64,000 nt of DNA, taken from assembly GCA_028284385.1 (NCBI GenBank), contig JANQRT010000068.1, positions 299,727 to 363,726 on the forward strand. Reading direction: 5' to 3'. Below, in pieces: positions 17,134 through 25,803 of this stretch. Origin of the DNA: Opitutaceae bacterium (GTDB taxonomy: Bacteria; Verrucomicrobiota; Verrucomicrobiia; Opitutales; Opitutaceae). Within the stretch, counting starts at the first letter, position 1; every line of letters starts with the position of its first letter. The position numbers and the translations under genes are program-made. Under the pieces are notes generated by a model. The model made no database searches. It was given only the letters and a program-made list of their open reading frames with translations, and was not told the DNA's origin.

Positions 17134-19107
17134 ATGACCATTGAGGAACTCATCGATCGGACCAAGGACCTGGCGGCTTCGGGATCTTTGCTGGATTCCA
17201 CAGCCGAGAATTTGCAAACCTGGCTTTCAGGAGGATTTCTTTCCGAGGCTTCGGTGAAGAGCGTGCAAGAGTTGCTGGCAGGCGAAAACGTGGAGGAGCT
17301 CAACAACCGATTCTATAAGACCATCGCTTTCGGAACGGGCGGCATGCGCGGTAGGACTATCGGAGCCAAGCCTACGACTGTGGAAGCGGGAGACATGTCT
17401 CAAACGGGTTCTCCAAGACATCCTGGCGTTGGTTCGAATATGCTGAACGAGTACACCGTGGCGCGAGCTACTCTTGGTCTCTTCAACTACGCCAAGGCCT
17501 ATCACGATCGCGAAGGAATAGCCTCGGCTCCTCGGCTGGTTATCGCTCACGATGTCCGTCATTTCTCTCGCTTCTTCTGCGAGCTCTCAGCATCCATTTG
17601 GTCCAAAATGGGGGGCGAAGCCTTTATCTTCGAGGGGCCTCGCTCCACGCCTCAGCTGAGTTTCAGCGTTCGCCACCTGAAGGCTACTTGCGGCATCGTT
17701 ATCACGGCCAGTCACAACCCGCCTCATGATAATGGATACAAAGTGTATTTCTCCGATGGAGGGCAGGTGGTTCCTCCCAACGATACCGGCATCATCGCGG
17801 AAGTTGAAAAGATACCGCTGCAAGGTTTAGAGGAATTTCTGCAAACCGATCTGGCGAAAGTGACCGTTTTGGATCGGACTTCGGATTCGATCTATGTCGA
17901 TACGGTGCTGAGCAGCGTTATTGACCGCTCGGTATTCGAGGGAAGCGACTTGAAAGTCGTCTTCACTCCGATTCATGGCACCGGAGCGTCTGGCACTTTG
18001 CCGGCTCTCGAATCGCTCGGGGTCAATGTCCTGACCGTGGCAGATCAAATGAAACAGGATTCGAATTTCTCTACAGTCACCTCCCCGAATCCGGAAAACG
18101 CCGAAGCCCTCGATATGGCCATTCAGCTGGCCGAAACGGAGGGAGCGGATTTTCTGATGGGAACCGATCCCGACTGCGATCGCATGGGCATCGCGGTCAA
18201 GGGCCCAGACGGTAAGATGGTTCTGCTCACAGGGAATCAGATTGGAGCCATGATGGCGGAATATCGCGTCTCCACCTTCAAGTCGAAGGGCTGGTTGCCG
18301 AAAGAAGGCTCTCTGTCCGCAGTCTTGATAAAAACGTTTGTCACTTCACCTCTGCAAGACGCTATTGGCGAAGCTCATGGTATCAAAGTGGTCAATACGC
18401 TTACCGGATTTAAGTGGATTGGCGAGAAGCTCATGATATACGAAAAGGAACTGCAGCAGCGTTTGGCTGAGAAAACAAGGGAGCGTGTCGACTACGATAA
18501 GCTCTCCCAGTCCGAGCGATCGAAGTTGTTGCAGGAGCACAGCTCTTTCTATGTATTCGGTGGCGAGGAGAGTTACGGCTATCTTCCTAACGACGCGGTG
18601 CGAGACAAGGATGGCAATGCCGCTTGCGTGATTTTCTGCGAACTGGTTGCCAGCCTGAAAACTCAAGGGAAGACTGTGCTCGAGTATCTTGACGCTATGT
18701 ATCTAAAATACGGTTACTATCTGGAAGGCTTGGGACAGATCGTCTACGAGGGAGCCGTAGGGGCAGCCAGGATTGCGCGGATTCTGAAAACCTATCGGGA
18801 AAATCCGCCCTCTACTTTTCTTGGAGAGGATGTGACGAAATTCACCGATTTCGGCCGCCAGGACGTTTCCGATCCCGATGGCAAAGCCATTCCCAAGCAG
18901 GATCTCTACTTTGTCGAGCTAGCCAATGGCTATCGCTACGCCGTCCGTGGGAGTGGAACGGAGCCCAAAATCAAATTCTATTTGTTCGGTCGCGGCGATG
19001 TCGCCGATTCCAACGCGTTGCCCTCCATCAAAGAGCAAACCGCCGCCACTTTAGAGTCGTTGAAACAGGCCATCCTTGATGACGCCAGAGAACGCGCTGA
19101 AAGTTAG
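17134..19107 (+). CDS. Phosphoglucomutase/phosphomannomutase family phospho-sugar mutase
   Basis: This 657-residue enzyme has every alpha-D-phosphohexomutase landmark: FGTGGMRG near residue 70, the catalytic serine loop TASHNPP with Ser about 193, metal loop DPDCDRMG (Asp 345, 347, 349), sugar loop GGEESYGYL near 485, and the C-terminal phosphate loop RGSGTEPKIKFYLF. It interconverts hexose 1- and 6-phosphates, linking glycolysis with glycogen, cell wall and exopolysaccharide precursors. It is somewhat longer than bacterial PGM because of spaced insertions, closer to the PGM2 type. It stands alone with no evident operon. Glucose versus mannose preference cannot be told from sequence. Confidence 0.92.
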   Translation: MTIEELIDRTKDLAASGSLLDSTAENLQTWLSGGFLSEASVKSVQELLAGENVEELNNRFYKTIAFGTGGMRGRTIGAKPTTVEAGDMSQTGSPRHPGVGSNMLNEYTVARATLGLFNYAKAYHDREGIASAPRLVIAHDVRHFSRFFCELSASIWSKMGGEAFIFEGPRSTPQLSFSVRHLKATCGIVITASHNPPHDNGYKVYFSDGGQVVPPNDTGIIAEVEKIPLQGLEEFLQTDLAKVTVLDRTSDSIYVDTVLSSVIDRSVFEGSDLKVVFTPIHGTGASGTLPALESLGVNVLTVADQMKQDSNFSTVTSPNPENAEALDMAIQLAETEGADFLMGTDPDCDRMGIAVKGPDGKMVLLTGNQIGAMMAEYRVSTFKSKGWLPKEGSLSAVLIKTFVTSPLQDAIGEAHGIKVVNTLTGFKWIGEKLMIYEKELQQRLAEKTRERVDYDKLSQSERSKLLQEHSSFYVFGGEESYGYLPNDAVRDKDGNAACVIFCELVASLKTQGKTVLEYLDAMYLKYGYYLEGLGQIVYEGAVGAARIARILKTYRENPPSTFLGEDVTKFTDFGRQDVSDPDGKAIPKQDLYFVELANGYRYAVRGSGTEPKIKFYLFGRGDVADSNALPSIKEQTAATLESLKQAILDDARERAES

Positions 19108-19192
19108 TTGTAGCCATCGCGCTCCTGGCTTTAGCGAATAGACAGAACGCGTGTAGTTGTTTTCCTATAAGGTCTAACTCGATCCTCAGGAT

Positions 19193-19399
19193 CTATTCAT
19201 TACTGCCATCTCTTGACCCTTCGGCATAGGCTTCTCTTGAAGTGATGAGTAGCATCATAATCATCGGGGCAATCGCAATAGCTGCTGTCACGGGCGCGCT
19301 TATGTAGCCCATTGCCAATCTAAAGATGATTGCCAGGATTGCGAAAGCGGCGAGGCCCTTGGCCGCATTCTTGTATCCAATCGTATTCGGTTTATTCAT
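19193..19399 (-). CDS. Small two-TM membrane protein, unknown
   Basis: The 68-residue product has two hydrophobic segments (AAKGLAAFAILAIIFRLAMGYI and VTAAIAIAPMIMMLLI) and hydrophilic ends, consistent with a helical hairpin in the inner membrane. A weak purine stretch (AAAAGAAAAC) precedes the ATG. I recognise no family. It sits alone between the mutase and the DUF1801 gene; reality is judged from composition and membrane topology only. Confidence 0.5.
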   Translation of the reverse strand: MNKPNTIGYKNAAKGLAAFAILAIIFRLAMGYISAPVTAAIAIAPMIMMLLITSREAYAEGSRDGSNE

Positions 19400-19615
19400 A
19401 TGTTTTCTTTTAGTTCAGGAGCTCTCGATCTAGTTCTTCAATCTCAAATAAGTCTTTTCAAATATAGTTGGAAAATGGTTACCGATACATCCGCACACTT
19501 GACACCGCCTCTCTAATGAATTTCTGGAAAATATATAGTCGGGTTTAAGGTGAAGCTGCGACCATAAATTGTTGCCTCGGTCAGGGACTAGGTCATCTGC
19601 GAGCGAGCCTAGCTC

Positions 19616-20008
19616 TTATTTTAGCCGGTTTAGTTTCCCTTTTGTTTTGTAGATGTTCTTGTAGTCCCACTGGATTTTCTTCGACTTCTTCAACCAGCGT
19701 TTCAGATCTCTTTCGCTTATCTCGTCTACGGATGTGTAGATGATAGAAGCGTCCTTGAACTTGCCAGTGCCAGGCTTCAGTTTTTTCTCTTCGAAATCGG
19801 CACCGCTCCAGAACATAAGCCGCATGCCAGCTTTCAGTCGGCTGTAGCCAACAATTGGATTCTGGTCGAGGAACCAGACGGGGTGGCGATGCCAGATCTT
19901 GCTTTCCGCCTCAGGGAGATCCTTGTCGATTATCGACGAAAGAACTTCGCAAATTTCTTTATCTCCGTCGTCCTGGGCTTGGTTGAATGTCCTTATATCA
20001 GAGTGCAA
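19616..20008 (-). CDS. DUF1801 (YdhG/YobT-like) protein
   Basis: The 130-residue cytoplasmic protein fits DUF1801: an N-terminal helix, IWHRHPVWFLDQNPIVGYSRLKAGMRLMFWSG in the centre, and a C-terminal ERDLKRWLKKSKKIQWDYK helix. The family folds like the iron-chaperone frataxin-related YdhG group, but no function is firmly known. Length is normal. The gene is isolated, with 216 bases upstream and 117 bases downstream without other genes. Confidence 0.8.
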   Translation of the reverse strand: MHSDIRTFNQAQDDGDKEICEVLSSIIDKDLPEAESKIWHRHPVWFLDQNPIVGYSRLKAGMRLMFWSGADFEEKKLKPGTGKFKDASIIYTSVDEISERDLKRWLKKSKKIQWDYKNIYKTKGKLNRLK

Positions 20009-20125
20009 AACCTTGTCTCTTAATCAAAAAATAATCTTCAAACGTGAAAGACTCATCCAGCAAATTTAGCCTAACGACAAAGCTGTGACGTGACCCTTAT
20101 CCCCGTTTCGCTCAAGCGCTTTGCT

Positions 20126-21559
20126 CTATTTTTCATCTTGCTTCGTTACTTGTACGAGTTCTTTCAATACGCCTTCTTTCCATGCTAAAAGCTCTGCTTT
20201 CATGCGTTTGGTCACGTCTGGAATTTTATTAGCTAGATCCATTTTCTCAGCAGGATCTTCAATGATATCGAATAGTCGAGTGTCAGTCTTGTTGACGCAA
20301 AGCTTGTATCGATCATCCATCCAAGCAGATTCCACAGCGTCTCTATTTAAGAATCCGATTGGATTACTACGACTCTTGCGCTCTCCTCGTAGCAAGGGCA
20401 GAAGGCTGATACCATCATAGACTCGGTCTTCGGGCAATGGAATGCCCAGAGCATCAAGTATGGTGGGAAAATAATCGGTCGTGACACAGGGAGCGTCAAT
20501 GGTAAGAGGCTCTGAAATCTCAGCAGGCCAGACCAGGAGTCCAGGTACGCGAATTCCACCTTCTTCAATGGACATTTTGTATCCTGAGAGTCCTTTTGTC
20601 GATCCGACATGCCGGGGCGAGCCTTGACGAGCCGGACCATTGTCCGAGCAAAACCAGAGCATGGTATTCTTCTCGACACCCAGGCGACTCAACTCTGCTC
20701 GGAGGCGTCCAACCTGTTCGTCCATCGCAGTGAGGCAGGCATAGTAGTGCTGCGCATCTTCCGGATGCTCGGAATACATCTGACGATACTGGGGTCCACC
20801 CACGACAGGCGAATGGGGAGTATGGAACCAGATAACCGCTAGGAACGGCTGGCTTTGCTCAACAGCCTCTCTAATGAAGGGGATCGCGCGGTCCATGATG
20901 ACGCGTGAATCATCGCCCTCGGTATTCGCCGTTACGATTTGCCCTGGACCGATAAAGTAATCGTTGCCATACGGCTTTCCTTTTTGGCCGGCCTTATCGC
21001 TTTGCTTGATCTTGCCGGGGTGAATCAGCGGGTTCCAAGTGGGAACTTTGGACTCCGTTACAAAGATGACATCGACATCCCTTTCCCAAGGAGGACAGTA
21101 ATAACGTTCAGGATTCTTGGCAAAATGGCCCCATCGGCTTTGCTCGCCCTTGTTTTTGGTCAGTGTCCCAAGATGCCATTTGCCGAAATGTCCAGTTGTA
21201 TAGCCGGATTGCTTAAGTACGGTAGTGAGCGGAATCTCTGAGGGCTCTAGCATGCCCTTCATCGCGTAAGTGACCCCGGTTCTGTAGGGATGACGCCCAG
21301 TATAGCAACTAGCGCGGGTCGGAGAGCACATGGCCGCTGCCGAATAAAATCGAGTGAAGGTAACCCCTTCCTTACTCATCCGATCAAGATGTGGCGTCTT
21401 CAAATGAGGATGGCCATTGTATCCAGTGTCACCCCAACCCTGATCGTCGGTCATGCATAGGATAATGTTGGGCCGCGTGATAGCAGCCTCGCTTGCACAC
21501 ATGCCGAATGGCATAATTACAACAAGAAGGCTTACCAGAAAAGTCGAAGCGAGTTTCAA
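20126..21559 (-). CDS. Secreted sulfatase, type I (formylglycine-dependent)
   Basis: The 477-residue enzyme has a signal peptide (MKLASTFLVSLLVVIMPFG) and the S1 sulfatase fold. Metal-binding Asp residues are in ILCMTDDQGWGD (38-39), and the maturation motif is CSPTRAS with Cys 78, which is converted to formylglycine. A later CSDNG supplies further metal ligands, and GHFGKWHLG is the usual catalytic Lys/His block. It hydrolyses sulfate esters outside the cytoplasm. The next gene upstream on the same strand is a BNR propeller protein, which suggests that both act on a sulfated polysaccharide. No maturating enzyme is in the window. The exact glycan is unknown. Confidence 0.93.
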   Translation of the reverse strand: MKLASTFLVSLLVVIMPFGMCASEAAITRPNIILCMTDDQGWGDTGYNGHPHLKTPHLDRMSKEGVTFTRFYSAAAMCSPTRASCYTGRHPYRTGVTYAMKGMLEPSEIPLTTVLKQSGYTTGHFGKWHLGTLTKNKGEQSRWGHFAKNPERYYCPPWERDVDVIFVTESKVPTWNPLIHPGKIKQSDKAGQKGKPYGNDYFIGPGQIVTANTEGDDSRVIMDRAIPFIREAVEQSQPFLAVIWFHTPHSPVVGGPQYRQMYSEHPEDAQHYYACLTAMDEQVGRLRAELSRLGVEKNTMLWFCSDNGPARQGSPRHVGSTKGLSGYKMSIEEGGIRVPGLLVWPAEISEPLTIDAPCVTTDYFPTILDALGIPLPEDRVYDGISLLPLLRGERKSRSNPIGFLNRDAVESAWMDDRYKLCVNKTDTRLFDIIEDPAEKMDLANKIPDVTKRMKAELLAWKEGVLKELVQVTKQDEK

Positions 21560-21618
21560 AAGCTTATCTTTCTTTTTGCTGAGCGATGAGTGTAGTCATT
21601 AACCGCTAGAGTCATCGA

Positions 21619-22971
21619 CTACCGCGTTACTTCTTCGATTAGGCCGACAGTGTCGAGTTGATAATCTTTATAGGTCGTAAAGACGCCCCGATTCCAGAGG
21701 ACTACGCGTTTCCCTTTTTCATGGACGACAACGGGACGCATATTCCTGACAGGCGAGTTTACGGTGACGGGTTCCCATTTAATCGAATGAATGTCGTCTT
21801 CGGCTTCAATTCTCGCTCTGTATATTTCATGCAGGCCACCGGTATCTTTGCCTGTAGTAGGGTGAACATCCGCTGAAATAAATACGACAGTCGGATCGAC
21901 CGGATCCACAGTGATCAAACCGGTGTAGCTCGACTCACGTGGATACAGACATTTGCCCCCATACGCGACTTCGCGATCAACCCATGAGACGCCGTCCCAG
22001 GAAGCAAGTCGATAGCGGTGATCATTGTCGCTTAGATAGAGGGAATACGCAATGTGAGGACGTCCGCGGGCGTCTACGGCGATCGAGCTTGTCCATGCGG
22101 AATTAGGGACGCTTTCGAAGCCTTCAGGCTTTTCTTGCGTCATGCTCCCGCGATAAATCAGTTCAGTTTCGCTGGGACGCAACGGTCCGTCTGTATTCAG
22201 ATTCTTGATCAAGGCTCCATCAGCCCTGTAGAAGTTTCCTGCTCGAAACTCGAAGTAATATAAGCTGTTGCCAAAGTTGCGAGGATGCCCGTCGGTGATA
22301 CTGATATAAACCGTGTCTTTGCCATTGCTGGCGTAGCGAGGGTATGGGCGATGCCTGCCGTCAGCTTCGCTCTTGAAGAAATGTGTCGGTTCGCTCCATG
22401 AATCGCCATTGCCATTGGATGTCACGAAGCTTGGATTGAATTCGACGAAACGGAAAAAATTATAAAGCGTATCTTCATCCTTTAAGTGATAAAGATTCAT
22501 GTAGGTAACCTTGTCCCTTTTGTTGGATGAACGGCGCTCGAAGCGTGTCTCGTCGCTCCAGTTGAGCGGATCGCTCGGGTCGCAGGTACGCGAACGGTGA
22601 TAGAGATCCTTTCCGTGTCTTGCATAGACGGCTAGAATCTTTCCGTCCGGGCGGACATAAAAGACCGGCGAGTTGTGATCGTCGCGGTCGAAGTTCGGAT
22701 GCATCACGGCAGTCCCTATTGCTTTTCCGTTTTCCAAATCATATACGCCTACCAAGGCTTCGCCGTTGCCATTTCCGCGAACGGCGCCGATGAAAAGCTT
22801 GCCGTCCTGGGCAATGGTCCGCGGATCCTGGTACCAACACCATCCGCCTTCTTCCATGAAAACGATAAAATCGTGTTGGTCAGCGCTGCGGTCGTAGACG
22901 GAAGATGCTGGATGCTCCGCGCTAAGGCCATGAGCGGTCAAGATCGGGATCAAAAAAAGTAGTGATTTCAT
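21619..22971 (-). CDS. Secreted BNR_4-type beta-propeller protein
   Basis: The 450-residue protein has a signal peptide (MKSLLFLIPILTAHGLSA) and repeated propeller blades: GGWCWYQDPRTIAQDGKLFIGAV, DDHNSPVFYVRPDGKILAVYARHG, YPRYASNGKDTVYISITDG and GRPHIAYSLY. These match the BNR_4 family, which includes sialidase-like proteins and seven-bladed polysaccharide lyases of the ulvan-lyase type. An extra 9 residues from an upstream ATG at 22998 are possible, but the signal peptide starts best at 22971. It is 59 bases upstream of the sulfatase gene on the same strand. Binding or lyase action on a sulfated uronate polymer is a reasonable but unproven guess. Confidence 0.8.
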   Translation of the reverse strand: MKSLLFLIPILTAHGLSAEHPASSVYDRSADQHDFIVFMEEGGWCWYQDPRTIAQDGKLFIGAVRGNGNGEALVGVYDLENGKAIGTAVMHPNFDRDDHNSPVFYVRPDGKILAVYARHGKDLYHRSRTCDPSDPLNWSDETRFERRSSNKRDKVTYMNLYHLKDEDTLYNFFRFVEFNPSFVTSNGNGDSWSEPTHFFKSEADGRHRPYPRYASNGKDTVYISITDGHPRNFGNSLYYFEFRAGNFYRADGALIKNLNTDGPLRPSETELIYRGSMTQEKPEGFESVPNSAWTSSIAVDARGRPHIAYSLYLSDNDHRYRLASWDGVSWVDREVAYGGKCLYPRESSYTGLITVDPVDPTVVFISADVHPTTGKDTGGLHEIYRARIEAEDDIHSIKWEPVTVNSPVRNMRPVVVHEKGKRVVLWNRGVFTTYKDYQLDTVGLIEEVTR

Positions 22972-23306
22972 GCGACGAACGGTGCGTTGATCAAACATGG
23001 GCGCTGATGCAGGCGCAAGTTTTCGGCAGTGCGAACTGTTTAGTGGGGCTGCGTAGAGGTCGCGACGACGTCTCAGTCACAAGTTGGTTTCTAGCGTTTT
23101 ATGCCTTTCTCTGTGAGTCGCTCTTCTCCACCGCATCGCTGGGGACTCATCGATTTCCATAAACCTGATGACTTTCATAACATTCTCCTGGCAAGGTCTA
23201 ATAATTCAGTACGGCGACGTCAATCGACGCTTCTAATTGTGCCTTGTTACTATAATAAAATCATGTATTGAACATGGCCTTTGCATATCGATAATGAGGA
23301 GAGCTT
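22972..23306. other. Intergenic stretch with nothing recognised
   Basis: About 335 bases between the BNR gene and the next minus-strand gene. Short open frames are present but lack coding character. I see no RNA gene, strong hairpin or repeat. Promoters for the BNR-sulfatase unit should lie in its left part. Confidence 0.5.
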
Positions 23307-23669
23307 TCATTCGATTTCCACCTTCCGAGTTGAGCCTGCGGAAGTGTTATCTTTTTTATCCGAACTGTTTTTGTAGAGAAGTACAAAGCCAGTGATAATG
23401 TGGAAGAATAAGCCTAGGAAGAACCATAGCCATGGATTTCTGCCTGTATTTTGAGCCCAAAGAGCGCAGAAGAAAGCGAAGAAAACTAGAATAACTCCAA
23501 CATCATCTACCTGATTTTTTAAGCTGCGAGTATCGGACTTCAAACTTCGGATTTCCCCTTCGAGTTTGGAAATTTTTGTTTCCAGCCTTTGTATTTCTTC
23601 AGCCTCAGGCACTGCCTGAGAAAGATTCATAAGACTCGTTATCAATAGAAGAGAAATTAGCGATCGCAT
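23307..23669 (-). CDS. Secreted or membrane protein with coiled coil and two C-terminal TM segments
   Basis: The product (120 residues from ATG at 23669) has a signal-like N-terminus (MRSLISLLLITSLMNLSQA), then a heptad-rich coiled coil (EIQRLETKISKLEGEIRSLKSDTRSL) and two hydrophobic segments (VGVILVFFAFFCALWA and WLWFFLGLFFHIITGFVLLY). The layout suits a small oligomeric membrane protein. It starts 8 bases after the NfeD-like gene, so the two are probably one operon. An upstream ATG at 23684 would overlap that gene by 7 bases. No family recognised. Confidence 0.6.
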   Translation of the reverse strand: MRSLISLLLITSLMNLSQAVPEAEEIQRLETKISKLEGEIRSLKSDTRSLKNQVDDVGVILVFFAFFCALWAQNTGRNPWLWFFLGLFFHIITGFVLLYKNSSDKKDNTSAGSTRKVEIE

Positions 23670-23677
23670 AGTATTTG

Positions 23678-24097
23678 CTAGCACTCGATTCGTTTAACTT
23701 GAAGCTCAAATCCATCCTCTTTCTCAACTTCGATAGAATCGCCTTTCGCTACAAAACCCAAAACCGATCTCGCTTCGTACACCTTGCCTTCAATTTCGAC
23801 TCTGCCAATTGGATTGAGATCGCTTGTTGCCAAGCCACGTCTTACCTCGAGTTTGGGCTTCTCTTTTTCTTTCAGGCTGTGCGACAGAATCATTTGATCC
23901 CTCGAGGGAAACCAGAATATCCACTCATAGAAAAGCCAACTAGTAAAAAGAAAGAGCATTGCAAACGGTCCTAAGACAAAACCTGAAATCGATACCGCAA
24001 CGAACAGGACGACGAATAAATATCCCTTCAGAGCTGAGATTCCTAAAGCTGTAAAGATTCCGTGGAAGACAAGAATGAGAATGCCTGTTCTTGTCAA
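23678..24097 (-). CDS. NfeD-like membrane protein with C-terminal OB domain
   Basis: The 139-residue protein has three hydrophobic segments in its first 65 residues and a C-terminal soluble domain with the NfeD OB-fold pattern: LNPIGRVEIEGKVYEARSVLGFVAKGDSIEVE, then a last strand ELQVKRIEC. NfeD partners usually serve stomatin/flotillin-like membrane proteases, but none is next to it. The following gene is a small coiled-coil membrane protein that could be its partner. No clear start signal; ATG at 24097 gives a first TM immediately. Confidence 0.75.
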   Translation of the reverse strand: MTRTGILILVFHGIFTALGISALKGYLFVVLFVAVSISGFVLGPFAMLFLFTSWLFYEWIFWFPSRDQMILSHSLKEKEKPKLEVRRGLATSDLNPIGRVEIEGKVYEARSVLGFVAKGDSIEVEKEDGFELQVKRIEC

Positions 24098-24444
24098 TAT
24101 TCCGATAGGGCGAACCCATTCTTTGGATACTTTTTTATCCTTCCTCGTGATCAGTCACAGCAAGACAACGGTAATGGCGAATGCTAATCCCGAAACTACG
24201 AAGTCATTCATTTTGCGCTGCTAGCGACGATTTGGATCAATCGAAGCCACTGTGACTGGTAGCGATTGAATCGAGCAAATGGTTGGGGTCAAATTTCATG
24301 GCAAAATCGTATAAAACATAAAATAGGACGGGTGGACGGGCTCGAGGTCGCCAAAAACGTCTCTTCATAAATCCTCTCATGTTTTATATGGCGATGGCTG
24401 TGGAGCGTAGCAAGACCATTGCCTCACGGGACTCGTCGGCTAGT
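24098..24444. other. Intergenic stretch with a distant inverted repeat
   Basis: About 347 bases without a supported gene. The only structure I see is TATAAAACAT at 24310-24319 matched by ATGTTTTATA at 24379-24388, a 10-bp inverted repeat enclosing 59 bases. It could mark a small repeat element or an operator pair, but the match may be chance in AT-rich sequence. Confidence 0.4.
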
Positions 24445-24987
24445 TTACTTTCTAAGCGTGCTGTTTATCATTCCGTAAATTATCATTGTATGGAAATTCC
24501 CGTCACGAAACATATCATCAACTAGCTCTCCCTCCTTCTTCATGCCGATCTTTTCCATCACGCGGCCAGATGCTGGATTGCCAGCCATATGTCGCGCATA
24601 GATCCTATGAATGGACAGTTCGTCGAAAGCGTAGTCTATCACGACTTGGGCAGCTTCTGTGCAGTATCCAGAGCTCCAATATGGTTTGCCAATCCAGTAT
24701 CCAATATTCGCTTTTTTATGATTTGTGGCAATGATTAGGCCGATCGCGCCCAATAGACTGCCATTTTCTTTTAGTGTAATCGCGAATGTGGCTCCTGTCC
24801 CACGGCTGAATTCCTCGGATTGACAAGCAATCCATCGTTCAGCCTCTCCTTCCTCGTATGGATGAGGAACGGCTTCAGTGTAACGAGCTACTTCATATTC
24901 ACCAGCCAGTTCACGGACACGATTCGCGTCTGTTTGAGAAAAGGGCCGCATGAGCAATCGGTTACTTTCTAAGGTGGGTTGTGTCAT
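24445..24987 (-). CDS. GNAT N-acetyltransferase, RimJ/RimL type
   Basis: The 180-residue protein has the GNAT layout of the ribosomal-protein-alanine acetyltransferase group: TLESNRLLMRPFSQTDA at the N-terminus, GAIGLIIATNHKKANIGYWIGKPYWSSGYCTEA in the middle (acetyl-CoA site), and HMAGNPASGRVMEKIGMKKEGEL near the C-terminus. It transfers an acetyl group to an amine; the substrate is not readable from sequence. Length is normal. It is a single gene on the minus strand among small accessory genes. Confidence 0.88.
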   Translation of the reverse strand: MTQPTLESNRLLMRPFSQTDANRVRELAGEYEVARYTEAVPHPYEEGEAERWIACQSEEFSRGTGATFAITLKENGSLLGAIGLIIATNHKKANIGYWIGKPYWSSGYCTEAAQVVIDYAFDELSIHRIYARHMAGNPASGRVMEKIGMKKEGELVDDMFRDGNFHTMIIYGMINSTLRK

Positions 24988-25093
24988 GACTATATTTTCT
25001 CAACGTGTCTATGATACAAGAGTGAACGGAATGGAGCGATTATAGCGTACAAAATAGAGTGACACTTTAATCGTATCCACGAAATGGTCACTC

Positions 25094-25432
25094 CTATCGT
25101 ATGTTCCTTCTTTTTAAATAATATGTGTCCAGCAATGAGCTCATTGCCTCTTCTCTTTCTTTGAATTCTTTTTTGGAAATTATCTTCCCGCTATCTTGAT
25201 AATACCATTCCCAGCCATGTTCTTTCTTTAGCAGATAAAGACCGTCGTATGAACTCTCTTCAAAACTTACCCAACCTTTAGGGAAACCATTGTGGTTAAT
25301 ATATTCAATTACTTCCTTTTTGGATACCGTCCATGAGGACTCTAGCTTAGCCATGTCTCCATTGAAATACTTCTTAGCTAAAGCTGACTCTTTGGAACCT
25401 AAAATCGCCTCTATTTGCTCAAGTTTATTCAT
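25094..25432 (-). CDS. Small charged hypothetical protein
   Basis: The 112-residue product is rich in Lys, Glu and aromatics (GFPKGWVSFEESSYDGLYLLKKEHGWEWYYQD) with no signal or membrane segment. Aromatic-rich 'GWEWYYQD' followed by an acidic helix suggests a small cytoplasmic alpha/beta domain, perhaps an immunity-like protein, but I recognise no family. It is AT-rich compared with the core genes and sits in the accessory stretch next to repeats. Confidence 0.55.
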   Translation of the reverse strand: MNKLEQIEAILGSKESALAKKYFNGDMAKLESSWTVSKKEVIEYINHNGFPKGWVSFEESSYDGLYLLKKEHGWEWYYQDSGKIISKKEFKEREEAMSSLLDTYYLKRRNIR

Positions 25433-25549
25433 TTCAAGAGATAACGGTGCGCGGAAGCAAACGCTGGATGAGTAGTCTTTCTTTTGTTTTTAACATCGTT
25501 CTCCAGCAGCCGCCGGATCTCTGGATCGCCTTCCGTCTTCGCTCTACGA

Positions 25550-25628
25550 GCTACGCCGAGACAGGTCGGCGAACAGGATCCACAGCAAGCTGTGGGCAGG
25601 ATTTCTTTTCTGCTTGCCTCGGCGTAGC
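25550..25628. repeat. Nested palindromic intergenic element
   Basis: GCTACGCCGAG at 25550-25560 pairs perfectly with CTCGGCGTAGC at 25618-25628, and within it CCACAGC-AA-GCTGTGG (25580-25595) forms a second hairpin. A transcript would fold into a cruciform of about 79 bases. It lies in a 371-base gene-free space and directly precedes a 9-bp tandem repeat. Structure suggests a small mobile or REP-type element; the number of genomic copies is unknown. Confidence 0.65.
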
Positions 25629-25641
25629 CCTGCGAAGACTG

Positions 25642-25698
25642 GTGCCTTCTGTGCCTTCTGTGCCTTCTGTGCCTTCTGTGCCTTCTGTGCCTTCTGTG
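25642..25698. repeat. 9-bp minisatellite, six copies of GTGCCTTCT
   Basis: Six perfect tandem copies of GTGCCTTCT occupy 25642-25695, followed by a partial GTG. The array is outside any supported gene; an open frame through it encodes a repeated Val-Pro-Ser run but has no start context. Such arrays change length by slippage and are useful strain markers. Confidence 0.9.
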
Positions 25699-25803
25699 GT
25701 TAAATCTAACACAACCGGATTCTCTATTTTCGCCTAACGCCTATTTCACTGGAAAATACGAGTGCAGCGAGAATTTCTCCAGTGCAGCTATTTGTTATAT
25801 TTT

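Noticed and set aside
24310..24388. Insertion-sequence ends (TATAAAACAT / ATGTTTTATA)
   Set aside because: Only 59 bases lie between them, with no transposase and no target duplication; AT-rich chance match is likely.
25550..25698. CRISPR array
   Set aside because: The repeats are perfect 9-mers without spacers, and no cas gene is present anywhere in the window.
25447..25737. 96-residue frame across the 9-bp minisatellite
   Set aside because: The Val-Pro-Ser run is only the translation of the array; the rest is palindromic element sequence.
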